A DNA stretch of 22,361 nt from positions 1 through 22,361 of the forward strand of contig JAQCHM010000009.1 of assembly GCA_027730885.1 (NCBI GenBank), written 5' to 3'. The notes under the pieces are model-generated. The model saw only the letters and a list, made by a program, of their open reading frames with translations. It was not told where the DNA came from and made no database searches. The position numbers were made by a program, and so were the translations under genes. Source of the DNA: Actinomycetota bacterium (GTDB lineage Bacteria; Actinomycetota; Acidimicrobiia; Acidimicrobiales; SZUA-35). Positions 8,519 through 15,518 of the stretch are shown here, piece after piece (positions within the stretch are counted from its first letter, which is position 1; every line of letters begins with the position of its first letter).

Positions 8519-9772
8519 TCAGCGGCCCGCCCCGCGGTAACTGAAGCCGCGGCGTCGGAGTGCGTGACCATCGAGGATGTTGCGGGCGTCGACCACGGCC
8601 CGCCCCGCCATCTGGGTGGACACCTGGTCGAGATCCAGCCACCGGAACTCGTCCCATTCCGTGAGCACGACCAGCACCTCGGCTTCCTTGACCGCGGCGT
8701 AGGGATCCGAGCACACGTTGAGCGCCGGCACCTCCGAAATGGGGCCCTTGACCGCCGGGTCGTAGCCATGTACTTCGATACCGGCGGCGATGAGTCGACT
8801 GATCACCTCGAGCGATGGCGACTGGCGGAGATCGTCGATGCCCGCTTTGAACGTGAGACCCCAGACGCCGACTCGCTTGCCCTTGACGTCATCGCCCAAC
8901 GCGTCGATCACCTTCTGGGCGGTGCGGTCGAACTGCTCGTCGTTAACCCGCAGCACCTCCCGAAGGAAGCTGAAGTCGTAGCCTGCATCTTCGGCGATGC
9001 GGGCCAGTGCCAGGGTGTCCTTCGGGAAGCAGCTGCCGCCCCAGCAAGGGCCGGGATGCAGGAATTCCTTGCCGATCCGGTGGTCATACCCCATGCCGAG
9101 GACAACGTCGTTGATGTCGGCTCCCACGGCCTCGCACAGGTTGGCGACCGCATTGATGAACGAGAGCTTCGATGCGAGGAACGCGTTTGCCGCGTACTTG
9201 ATGGTCTCAGCGGAGATCGGATCGGTGACCATGATCGGCGCCCGCACCTTGGTGTAGAGACCGGCGACCCGGATCGCGGCCTCCTGGTCGCTCGACCCGA
9301 TGACGACGCGATCGGGGGTGAGGAAGTCGGCGACTGCAGTCCCCTCCCGAAGGAACTCTGGGTTGGAGACGACCGAGACGTCGGAACGGCCGAGCACTCG
9401 CCCGACGACCTCGGTGGAGCCGACAGGCACCGTCGACTTGTTGACAACGACGGACCGTGTGGGCAGGACTGGTGCTATCTCGGATGCCGCGGCCTGCAGA
9501 TACGAGAGATCCGCGGAGCCATCCTGGCCCTGTGGGGTCGGCACGCACAGATAGTGGAATTCGGAGTCCTTCGAGGCGGTGGCCGCGCCGAGTACGAAAC
9601 GGAGCTTGCCGGAGGCGAGCCCCTCGACCACCAGCCGCTCGAGACCGTGTTCGACGATCGGAACCTCGCCACGACACAGCCGATCCACCTTCTCCTCATC
9701 GATGTCGGCGCAGATCACGTCGTGGCCGAGGTGAGCGAAGCACGCTCCGGTTGTGAGCCCGACGTAGCCGGT
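8519..9772 (-). pseudogene. ugd: UDP-glucose 6-dehydrogenase, 3' fragment, cut off by IS insertion
   Basis: Ugd oxidises UDP-glucose twice to UDP-glucuronate. The frame is open from 9772 and begins at the conserved [19 protein letters not shown], but an in-frame TGA at 9775-9773, at the edge of the insertion sequence, closes it. The missing first 8 residues (MASIAVIG) are at 11739-11716, past the element. Joined, they give a 425-residue protein of normal length with intact later motifs: [36 protein letters not shown] and the catalytic GGSCFPKD (Cys256 of the reconstruction). The first possible restart is GTG at 9718 ([11 protein letters not shown]), which would lack the first beta strand and the glycine-rich NAD loop, so activity is unlikely. 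The remaining 1.25 kb shows no other stop or frameshift, which points to a recent insertion. Confidence 0.9.
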
Positions 9773-9777
9773 TCAGA
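9773..9777. repeat. Target-site duplication, low-coordinate copy
   Basis: The plus-strand bases are TCAGA (TCTGA when read in the ugd direction). The partner at 11716-11720 is TCCGA (TCGGA). They match at 4 of 5 positions, and removing the element plus one copy restores ugd exactly. The differing base creates the TGA stop just before the ugd remnant. Confidence 0.65.
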
Positions 9778-9795
9778 CCCGACTTCGGCGGGTTG
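9778..9795. repeat. IS terminal inverted repeat (low-coordinate end)
   Basis: CCCGACTTCGGCGGGTTG read inward on the plus strand. It matches the other end at 17 of 18 positions and marks the boundary downstream of the transposase gene. Confidence 0.85.
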
Positions 9796-9870
9796 TTTGC
9801 GTTGTGGCTGGTAGTCGGGGCGCGGTTGGGGTTTGTTTCCCCTACATCTCTCTCGGTGGTGTTCGCCCTG

Positions 9871-11571
9871 TCAGGTGAGGTGGGCGTTGTCCCAGGTGGT
9901 GGTGTTGATTCCGAGCGCGGTGAGGATCGAGGTCTGTAACGGGTTGCGGCGTGTGATGACTTGGATGTGGTGGTCGCCGGCGTCGAGGTGGTGGACGCGG
10001 ATCCGGTTCAGTTCGGCGAGGGCCCGGCGGGCGCTGATGGTCTGGTCGCCCAGGTCGGGGTCGCGGATGTCGGCGGCGGCGAGGCGGTTGGCGATCACGG
10101 CTTCGATGACGGCGGCGAGGACGCAGATGGCGATGTGGCCTCGGACGCGGGTTTCGGTCCAGTGGAACACGGGCCGCAGTCCAAGGAAGTCTTTCATGAC
10201 CCGGAAGCGGGCTTCGACGTTGGTGAGGCTCTGGTAGTGGCTGACCACTTCGCTGGTGGATGCCTGGTCGGTGGTGAGCGATGTGGTGATCACGTAGCGG
10301 CCGGCGAGGAGTCGTTCGTCGTAGTCGAGGGTTTCGGGGTTGTAACGCCAGGTGAACTGTCCGGCGATGATGGTGGTGGTGAAACAGCGGGCGACACCGG
10401 AGTCGCGCAGGATCCGGTCGGCGGCTGCACCGATTTTGGCGGCGTCTTTCAGTTTGCCGGTACGGACCCGGCTGGCCAGAGCGATCAACGCGTCTTCGGT
10501 CCGGGTCAGGAGTTGTTCGCGGCGGATGTCGTCGCGGCGGCGCCGGGAGGGGGAGTCGATCACGATGTAGCGGCGGGCGTCGTGGGTGACTTCGCACGCT
10601 GTGCGTCCTCCCGCCACGCCGATCCAGTCGACGTCGCCTGCGGCGGCGGCCTCCAGCACCGTTTCGACGTCGTGGTCGCAGTGCAACTTCGTGGCCAGGA
10701 CGTGATCGAATCCGGCTTCAGACACGGTCGCCAGGTTGTCGGCGCTGATCAGGCCACGGTCGGCGACCACGGCGATACGGCCGACCCCGAAACGTTGTTG
10801 CAGGTCGGTCAACACCTTCGGGAGGGTCGAAGCGTCGTTGGTGTTGCCGGGGAACACGTGATGCGCGATCGGGATCCCGTCACCGGTGACCAGCAGCCCG
10901 ATCATGACCTGCGGCCGGTCGGAGCGTTTGTCACGCGAGTACCCGAACCGGCGTGACGGGAACCGGTCGCCGCCGGGGGTCGCGGTCTCGAAATAGGCTG
11001 AGGACAAATCGTAGCAGCAGAGCCGCAACTCCAACCCGAGCAGGGTGATCAGCCGGGCATACAGGTGGGTCTCGACGGTCGGTTTCAGGTCGGCGACCGC
11101 GTCCAAAGCCCGGTACAGCTGATCGAGTGACGGTGCGGTGACGTCGTCGGGGAGTTGCACGTCGGCGTCGACCCATTCCAGGATCGTGCGCCGTTTCGAC
11201 AACGGCGAGATCAGCCGGTTCGCGACCAGCACGAACACCGAGTCGGCGAGATGCCCCGAGTTCTTGCGGGCCCCGGTGAAACACCCATCCAGGCCGAGCT
11301 CGCGGAACACGGCGTGGACCGCGGTGATCGCCCCGAACCCCGGTGCGCCATCGGCCTCAAGCCCGCCGACCGGCAGCCACGTGTCCGCAGCGTGCTGCTG
11401 CAACGCGCCGATGATCCGATCCAACTGCCCCGAATCGCGCAGTTCCGACACCTCACCCAGGCGCAACAAGGTCCGCTGGGTGACCTGTTAACCGGTCCGC
11501 ACCGCCTCAACCAACGACAGATACCGGTACTCGACATCGCCCCGACGTCGAGTCGTCACTTTCACGTACAT
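9871..11571 (-). pseudogene. IS1634-type DDE transposase with in-frame TAA at codon 28
   Basis: From the ATG at 11571 the frame reads MYVKVTTRRRGDVEYRYLSL then VEAVRTG, hits TAA at 11490-11488, and continues QVTQRTLLRLGEVSELRDSGQLDRI without a break to the stop at 9871. Both sides of the stop match the family N-terminus, so the stop interrupts a 566-residue protein. Likely catalytic residues are Asp188 (CCYDLSSAYF), Asp271 (VVADRGLIS) and Glu453 (in YQSLTNVEARFRVMK, the Y-R-E-K-like signature). Translation could restart at TTG codons at 11472 or 11469, giving about 532 residues with all three catalytic residues, so inactivation is likely but not certain. A read-through mechanism is possible but nothing in the sequence suggests it. 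Confidence 0.8.
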
Positions 11572-11697
11572 GCCGCCAACTATACGCCCCAACGAACCCC
11601 GACGGAAGCAGGATGTCGCCCCTACATTTCACACCGGAACATAAACCGCAACCAAGAAACCCCTGCTCACAGCATCGCGCCCCCCGAAAGACCGCCC

Positions 11698-11715
11698 CAA
11701 CCCGCCGAACTCGGG
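11698..11715. repeat. IS terminal inverted repeat (high-coordinate end)
   Basis: Read inward on the minus strand it is CCCGAGTTCGGCGGGTTG, one base different from the other end. It lies 126 bp upstream of the transposase ATG. Confidence 0.85.
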
Positions 11716-11720
11716 TCCGA
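11716..11720. repeat. Target-site duplication, high-coordinate copy
   Basis: Plus-strand TCCGA (TCGGA in the ugd direction), directly outside the inverted repeat. It forms the last five bases of the ugd 5' fragment and matches the copy at 9773-9777 at 4 of 5 positions. Confidence 0.65.
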
Positions 11721-11739
11721 TGACTGCAATGCTCGCCAT
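11716..11739 (-). pseudogene. ugd: UDP-glucose 6-dehydrogenase, 5' fragment (8 codons)
   Basis: ATG at 11739 followed by codons for MASIAVIG, the first beta strand of the Ugd NAD-binding fold, ending at the insertion sequence. The next residues of the family (TGYVGL) are found immediately beyond the element at 9772. A good ribosome-binding site AGGAG at 11754-11750 lies 10 nt upstream of the ATG, which confirms this as the original start. Translation from it now runs straight into the insertion sequence. Confidence 0.88.
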
Positions 11740-11763
11740 GAACGCTTGTCTCCTCGATGAGTG

Positions 11764-11776
11764 CTGACTCAGTCAG
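11764..11776. promoter_or_regulatory. 13-bp perfect palindrome upstream of ugd
   Basis: CTGACTCAGTCAG, two 6-bp arms around a central C, begins 24 nt upstream of the ugd ATG, just above the ribosome-binding site, in the 141-bp gap between the LCP-family gene and ugd. A 10-bp palindrome ACCCCGGGGT lies at 11793-11802 in the same gap. This is the widest gap before uxs in the minus-strand run, so a promoter or operator here is plausible. I could not assign convincing -35/-10 elements. Either palindrome could be an operator or an mRNA hairpin. Confidence 0.3.
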
Positions 11777-11880
11777 GCTATCGACCGCACATACCCCGGG
11801 GTGCACAGTGAATGTTCCCAACGAAAGGGTTTACGCGGTCGTGCGCGTTTGGTGGAAATTCGACCGATGGCGGCTGGCTC

Positions 11881-13326
11881 TTATTCGCAACCGTCGGCGG
11901 AGGGAGCGGGAGTCGCCACGTCCTCCGCGCCGGCCACGGTGGTTTCGATTTCAACCGGATCATCGACCGATAGGTCGTCTACCAGCGGAAACTCTGGCAC
12001 GACCAGTTCGAAAGCCCCCACGGTCACCCGAATGTTCCTGGCGACCAGTGGAACCCTTGCATCGGCCGGCAGCAGCCGGACCGCCGGCGGAAATCCCAAC
12101 TCTTCCTGGAGTGCAGCGGCCACGACCGACGCAGCGGCTGCCCCGTCGGGACCATGGAATACCGACACTCCCGGCGCCAGATTGCTGCCGGATTTGGTCG
12201 TTGGCTCGAAGCCGCGCCGTGACAGCGAAGCGGCCAACGACTCGGTGCTCTCCGCCTCTGAACGGGCATGGACGAGTTCGAGCCCGACGGTCGACGGGTC
12301 GTCGGCCGAGGCCCCGCGGAAATAGGCGAGAAGCGGTTCGGCCTGATCGGTCAGCGGCAGTTCTGCATTGGCCGCACCGACACTGCCCGACCGAGTCGGG
12401 AAGGTATAGGTGGCGAGCTCCCCCGGCTCGAACGATCCATAGGTCCGACCGAGGTCGATCAACAACTGCGGGGTGAATTGCTGATCGATGGACACGTTCT
12501 TCAGGCCAGCGTCGATCAGATCGCTCAGCACGAAGGGGTTGCGGGCGCCCAGTTCGATGGCCCGGGCGCCGAGTCGCTGGAGGAATTCCTGTTGACGACG
12601 AATCCGGCCGAGGTCGCTGGTCGGATCGGTCCTCCAGCGTCCGTCCACCATCGTCTGGTAGTAGCGGCTCCGGACATAGGCCAGCGCGGTGGGAGGATCA
12701 AGGGCCCGACAGCCGGCTTCGAGCATCTCGAACCCGGTCTGCGTGGCCCGGGTCTCGGGATTCCAGTCGCGCGCGGGCTCCGGGAAGTAGACCTCGACGG
12801 AACCCACCGCCTCGACCAGGCCTTCGAAACCGGCGAAATCGATGTTCACGAAGTAGTTGATCGGTACGTCGAAGTTCTCCTCGATGGTGTCGATGAGTTC
12901 GGCTGGGCCTCCGGTTGCGAACGCCTTGTTGATCTTGGCCTCCTGGCCGGTCGCCGCCATCTCGACCCAGAGATCGCGAGGGAACGAGAGCAACGCTGCG
13001 CTTCCGTCACGCTCGTCGAGGTGGGCGATGATGATCACATCGCCATTCCGCTCGCCCCGCCTGCCGTTCAAGACCGAACGGTCACGATCGAGACCCGCGG
13101 CGGAGTCCGAACCGACCATCAAGATGTTGATGACCTGAGGGCTGCTGCGCAGGGTTTCCGGGGGTGTCAACGACGTGGCCAGCTGGACCCGGATCACTGA
13201 CGACGCCTTCTCCCACGAGAGCTGGAGCAGCCACGCCATCGACAGCGCGACGCCGATCAAGAACACGTTAGCCGCCAGGAGCAACCGCTGCGGCCAGCTT
13301 CGTCGCAATCGCCCGGACCGACTCAC
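11881..13326 (-). CDS. LCP (LytR-CpsA-Psr) family protein with LytR C-terminal domain
   Basis: LCP enzymes attach glycans to peptidoglycan from undecaprenyl-linked precursors outside the membrane. This 481-residue protein has a short basic N-terminus and one membrane segment (about residues 15-35, LLLAANVFLIGVALSMAWLL), then the LCP catalytic domain: NILMVGSDS (67-75), RRGERNGDVIIIAHLD, SFPRDLWVEM (114-123), KINKAFATGG (131-140), the ALAYVRSRYY segment and LGRIRRQQEFLQRL. The basic residues that bind the pyrophosphate are therefore present. A C-terminal LytR_C-like domain follows from roughly residue 335 (GLELVHARSEAESTESLAASL), ending in an acidic/Ala tail. The GTG start overlaps the thiN stop (GTGA). 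Its place just upstream of the sugar-nucleotide and glycosyltransferase genes suggests it ligates their product to the wall (inference). Confidence 0.88.
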   Translation of the reverse strand: MSRSGRLRRSWPQRLLLAANVFLIGVALSMAWLLQLSWEKASSVIRVQLATSLTPPETLRSSPQVINILMVGSDSAAGLDRDRSVLNGRRGERNGDVIIIAHLDERDGSAALLSFPRDLWVEMAATGQEAKINKAFATGGPAELIDTIEENFDVPINYFVNIDFAGFEGLVEAVGSVEVYFPEPARDWNPETRATQTGFEMLEAGCRALDPPTALAYVRSRYYQTMVDGRWRTDPTSDLGRIRRQQEFLQRLGARAIELGARNPFVLSDLIDAGLKNVSIDQQFTPQLLIDLGRTYGSFEPGELATYTFPTRSGSVGAANAELPLTDQAEPLLAYFRGASADDPSTVGLELVHARSEAESTESLAASLSRRGFEPTTKSGSNLAPGVSVFHGPDGAAAASVVAAALQEELGFPPAVRLLPADARVPLVARNIRVTVGAFELVVPEFPLVDDLSVDDPVEIETTVAGAEDVATPAPSADGCE

Positions 13327-14003
13327 GCCGGCAACGCCCCCGACTCAGCGCGGTCCCATGGCCGGATCGCCAGCAGGGTGCCCCGCGTGACCGACACCTC
13401 GGCGACGGAGGCCGCGAACAGGTTGCTCACACCTCGAGGCGAGCCGGCGCTCAGGGTCTCGCCTCCAAGCGGATAGTGCAGACCGCTGGCGTACACCCCC
13501 TCGGCATCGCCGCCGTAGGGGAGCAGACTCAAAAGCGCTCCGACCGTCCCGGTCAACGCTCGCTTGTCATGGATGACCGAGAGTTCGCCTCCGTCGAGGA
13601 ACGCGTCGATCGTCACTCCGGCGAAACGACGGTCGGCCAGCAGGGCAACGTTGGCCAGGAGATGATCGGGGCGGCCCCCGTCGATGGCCACCACCAGAAT
13701 GCGTTCGGGCCCGGTCGCCATTGCTTCGATCAGCGCGAGTTCCAAGTCGGTTTCGGCCTTGGCCGTGGGGTGTCGGACGATCCGGGTTCCCTCTCTCTCG
13801 GCGTCGAGCAGCCCGGCGGCGGTCACCGAATCGAAGTCCCCCACCGCGAGATCGATGCGGACGCCGTGGGCTCGTGCGCGATCGACACCCGAGTCGGCCG
13901 CGATGACGAGATGGGGAACGGGCAAACGGGACATGTGTTGAGGTGCGAGGTTGTCGCCCCCGCCGAAGACGAGCACCGTACGAGGACCGACCGAATGCGA
14001 CAC
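13323..14003 (-). CDS. thiN: Thiamine pyrophosphokinase
   Basis: Predicted cytoplasmic kinase of 226 residues that makes thiamine diphosphate from thiamine and ATP. Family motifs are AADSGVDRARAHG (35-47), DLAVGDFDS (51-59), HPTAKAETDLELAL (the acidic metal- and ATP-binding segment) and DGGRPDHLLANVALL. The C-terminal thiamine-binding domain reads SLLPYGGDAEGVYASGLHYPL and SRGVSNL-like GSPRGVSNLF. I chose the GTG at 14003 because it gives a normal N-terminus (VSHSVGPRTVLVFGGGDN) and has the hexamer TACGAT 8 nt upstream. The frame is open to 14090 but that extension does not look conserved and would overlap the divergent gene's start. It overlaps the LCP-family gene by 4 bp. Confidence 0.85.
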   Translation of the reverse strand: MSHSVGPRTVLVFGGGDNLAPQHMSRLPVPHLVIAADSGVDRARAHGVRIDLAVGDFDSVTAAGLLDAEREGTRIVRHPTAKAETDLELALIEAMATGPERILVVAIDGGRPDHLLANVALLADRRFAGVTIDAFLDGGELSVIHDKRALTGTVGALLSLLPYGGDAEGVYASGLHYPLGGETLSAGSPRGVSNLFAASVAEVSVTRGTLLAIRPWDRAESGALPA

Positions 14004-14011
14004 TGTCGAGC

Positions 14012-14017
14012 ATCGTA
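14012..14017 (-). promoter_or_regulatory. Candidate -10 element for leaderless thiN
   Basis: TACGAT on the minus strand, 8 nt before the chosen GTG start, fits the actinobacterial TAnnnT -10 form. No Shine-Dalgarno is visible and no clear -35 was found. Confidence 0.35.
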
Positions 14018-14064
14018 GATGCTGCAATCGCCCGTCCGTGTTCGAGCAGCAGCCTTCAGACGGG

Positions 14065-14070
14065 TAGGTT
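14065..14070 (+). promoter_or_regulatory. Candidate -10 element for leaderless acyl-CoA dehydrogenase gene
   Basis: TAGGTT followed by 6 nt and the ATG at 14077. There is no Shine-Dalgarno in front of the ATG. TTCGAG at 14041-14046 is a weak possible -35 with 18-bp spacing. It shares a 73-bp divergent gap with the thiN candidate. Confidence 0.35.
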
Positions 14071-14076
14071 CTGACC

Positions 14077-15228
14077 ATGCTGAAACGCACGATCTACACC
14101 GACGAGCACGAACTGTTCCGCGAAAGCTTCCGCGCCTTCGTGGACAAGGAGATCGTGCCCAACGTCGACCAGTGGGAACAAGAGGGCAAGGTCGATGTCT
14201 CGATGTTCGAGAAGGCCGGTGCCAGCGGGTTCCTGGGCATGGAGATCCCCGAGGCACTCGGTGGCGGTGGAGTGGACGACTTCCGGTTCAACGCCATCAT
14301 CAATGAAGAAATCCAAGCCGCCGGCGCCATGGGTTCGGGCATGTGCATCACGTTGCACAACGACATCTGTCTCCCCTACTTCACGAAGTGCACCAACGAC
14401 GAACAGAAGGAACGGTGGTTTCCCGGCCTGGCCTCCGGGTCGGCCATGGCCGCGATCGCCATGACCGAGCCCGGCACCGGATCGGATCTCGCTGGGGTGC
14501 GAACGACCGCGATCAAGGACGGCGACAGCTACATCGTCAACGGATCCAAGACGTTCATCACCAACGGCATCAATTCGTCGCTGGTCATCGTTGCCGCCAA
14601 GACCGATCCGTCCCAGGCTCACCGGGGCATGAGCCTCCTGGTCGTCGAGGAGGGCATGGAGGGCTTCAGTCGAGGACGGAACCTGGAGAAGATCGGGCTC
14701 CACGCTCAGGACACCGCCGAGCTCATCTTCGAAGACGTCCGGGTCCCCGCGGCCAACCTGCTGGGTGAGGCAGGCCACGGCTTCTTCATGCTGGTCGACA
14801 ATCTCCCCAGGGAACGCCTGTCGTTGGCGATCGGCGCGCTTTCGCACGCCCAGGCGGCGTTCGGTTGGACGGTCGACTACTGCAAGGATCGTCAAGCGTT
14901 CGGCCAGCCCATCGGGTCGTTCCAACACTCGAAGTTCAAGTTGGCCGAGATGAAGACCGAGCTCGACATCGCCCGGGTGTTCCTCGACCGCCAGATCGAG
15001 GCCTACCTGGCCCGCGAACTCACAGCGGACGACGCGGCCGCGGCCAAGTGGTGGGTCACCGAACTGGAGAACCGGGTGACCGATACCTGCCTGCAGCTGC
15101 ACGGCGGCTACGGCTACATGGAGGAGTACCCCATCGCCCGCGCCTGGCGGGACGCCCGGGTGCAGAAGATCTACGGGGGCACCAACGAAATCATGAAGGA
15201 AATCGTCGGCCGATCGTTGGGGTTCTGA
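14077..15228 (+). CDS. Acyl-CoA dehydrogenase (long-chain/isovaleryl-CoA type active site)
   Basis: FAD flavoenzyme of 383 residues that introduces the alpha-beta double bond in acyl-CoA. The FAD/substrate loop is MTEPGTGSD at 129-137, followed by IVNGSKTFITNG. The C-terminal part LQLHGGYGYMEEYPIARAWRD and VQKIYGGTNEIMKEI closely follows mammalian long-chain acyl-CoA dehydrogenase. As there, the position of the usual C-terminal catalytic Glu (YEGT) is Gly367 (YGGT), and the base is most likely Glu246 in LPRERLSLA. So it is an intact enzyme of the LCAD/isovaleryl subgroup, not a mutant. Chain-length preference is not readable. The 3' end lies in a 20-bp tandem repeat, so the last two codons and stop (Gly-Phe-stop) are duplicated downstream. 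Confidence 0.9.
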   Translation: MLKRTIYTDEHELFRESFRAFVDKEIVPNVDQWEQEGKVDVSMFEKAGASGFLGMEIPEALGGGGVDDFRFNAIINEEIQAAGAMGSGMCITLHNDICLPYFTKCTNDEQKERWFPGLASGSAMAAIAMTEPGTGSDLAGVRTTAIKDGDSYIVNGSKTFITNGINSSLVIVAAKTDPSQAHRGMSLLVVEEGMEGFSRGRNLEKIGLHAQDTAELIFEDVRVPAANLLGEAGHGFFMLVDNLPRERLSLAIGALSHAQAAFGWTVDYCKDRQAFGQPIGSFQHSKFKLAEMKTELDIARVFLDRQIEAYLARELTADDAAAAKWWVTELENRVTDTCLQLHGGYGYMEEYPIARAWRDARVQKIYGGTNEIMKEIVGRSLGF

Positions 15229-15275
15229 TGGAGGAGTGGGGGTTCTGATGGAGGAGTGGGGGTTCTGATGGAGGA
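15221..15275. repeat. 20-bp tandem repeat, 2.75 copies, across a stop codon
   Basis: The unit ggttctgatggaggagtggg is exact at 15221-15240 and 15241-15260, and its first 15 bases recur at 15261-15275. Each unit contains TGATG (stop overlapping ATG) and GGAGGAG. Since 20 is not a multiple of 3, repeated ATGs at 15228 and 15248 each open a minigene MEEWGF-stop. The third ATG at 15268 opens a longer small ORF. Confidence 0.9.
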
Positions 15276-15345
15276 AATGCCACTTGGGGTCGGCATCGCT
15301 CTCGGATTGAGTCAGCTCGCTGCCGGACTTCTGAGCCGTGGATGA
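15268..15345 (+). CDS. Very small hydrophobic ORF, 25 residues
   Basis: Starts at the ATG in the third repeat copy and reads MEEMPLGVGIALGLSQLAAG then LLSRG-stop. It is a single possible membrane helix and matches nothing I recognise. GGAGGAG from the preceding repeat lies about 13 nt upstream. Its stop overlaps the ATG of the next ORF (ATGA). It may be a real small protein, a leader peptide, or the first part of a membrane protein whose frame is broken here. Confidence 0.3.
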   Translation: MEEMPLGVGIALGLSQLAAGLLSRG

Positions 15346-15518
15346 CCGCGGCTGCGTTGGGCTCGATCGTTCCCGGCATCATCGTCTTGTTCCGCCCAGA
15401 GAACACTGCCGGCATGCTGGTGATCATGGTCGGTCTCGCCGTCATGGTCACACTCGTGATGGTGGGCGGGTTCGTCGGCCACTCCGCAGCGGTCGAGTTC
15501 CGGGATGGCTCAGGCTGA
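15342..15518 (+). CDS. Small membrane protein ORF, 58 residues
   Basis: Reads MTAAALGSIVPGIIVLFRPE then a second long hydrophobic stretch (MLVIMVGLAVMVTLVMVGGF) and a short polar tail, giving two likely membrane segments with a charged loop (RPENTAG). The ATG overlaps the stop of the 25-residue ORF by 4 bp. Its stop overlaps the convergent yceH stop region by 9 bp. The hydrophobic pattern is too regular for random out-of-frame sequence, but I do not recognise the family. If the 25-residue ORF is its true N-terminus, the protein would have three helices and a frameshift at about 15342. Confidence 0.4.
   Translation: MTAAALGSIVPGIIVLFRPENTAGMLVIMVGLAVMVTLVMVGGFVGHSAAVEFRDGSG

Larger units (their letters stand above)
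9778..11715 (-). mobile_element. IS1634-family-like insertion sequence inserted in ugd
   Basis: A 1,938-bp element with 18-bp terminal inverted repeats that differ at one position (CCCGACTTCGGCGGGTTG at the low-coordinate end, CCCGAGTTCGGCGGGTTG read inward from the other end). A 5-bp flanking duplication with one mismatch lies outside. It holds one transposase reading frame on the minus strand, the same direction as ugd. The sequence CCCCTACAT also appears in the same orientation near both ends (9839-9847 and 11619-11627). The length, single long DDE transposase and 5-bp duplication fit the IS1634 family as I know it; the exact member cannot be named without a database search. Confidence 0.88.

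Noticed and set aside
6463..8544. 693-codon plus-strand open frame opposite two glycosyltransferases and uxs
   Set aside because: It spans three well-identified genes on the other strand and shows no domain signature; GC-rich antisense artefact.
8519..9718. Intact, shorter Ugd starting at GTG 9718
   Set aside because: The sequence just upstream still encodes the conserved [18 protein letters not shown] and the true start lies beyond the insertion, so the GTG is an internal codon.
8393..9814. 473-codon plus-strand open frame opposite ugd
   Set aside because: It crosses the insertion boundary and mirrors ugd; no protein-family features.
9961..10956. 331-codon plus-strand Gly/Val-rich frame inside the insertion sequence
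   Set aside because: Antisense to the transposase; repeat-like composition without motifs. Not a passenger gene.
12268..13200. 310-codon plus-strand frame opposite the LCP-family gene
   Set aside because: Antisense shadow of a gene with clear membrane segment and catalytic motifs.
14077..15228. Acyl-CoA dehydrogenase inactivated by Glu-to-Gly at the YEGT motif
   Set aside because: The YGGTNEIMKE form is normal in the long-chain and isovaleryl subgroup, where the base sits elsewhere (Glu246 here).
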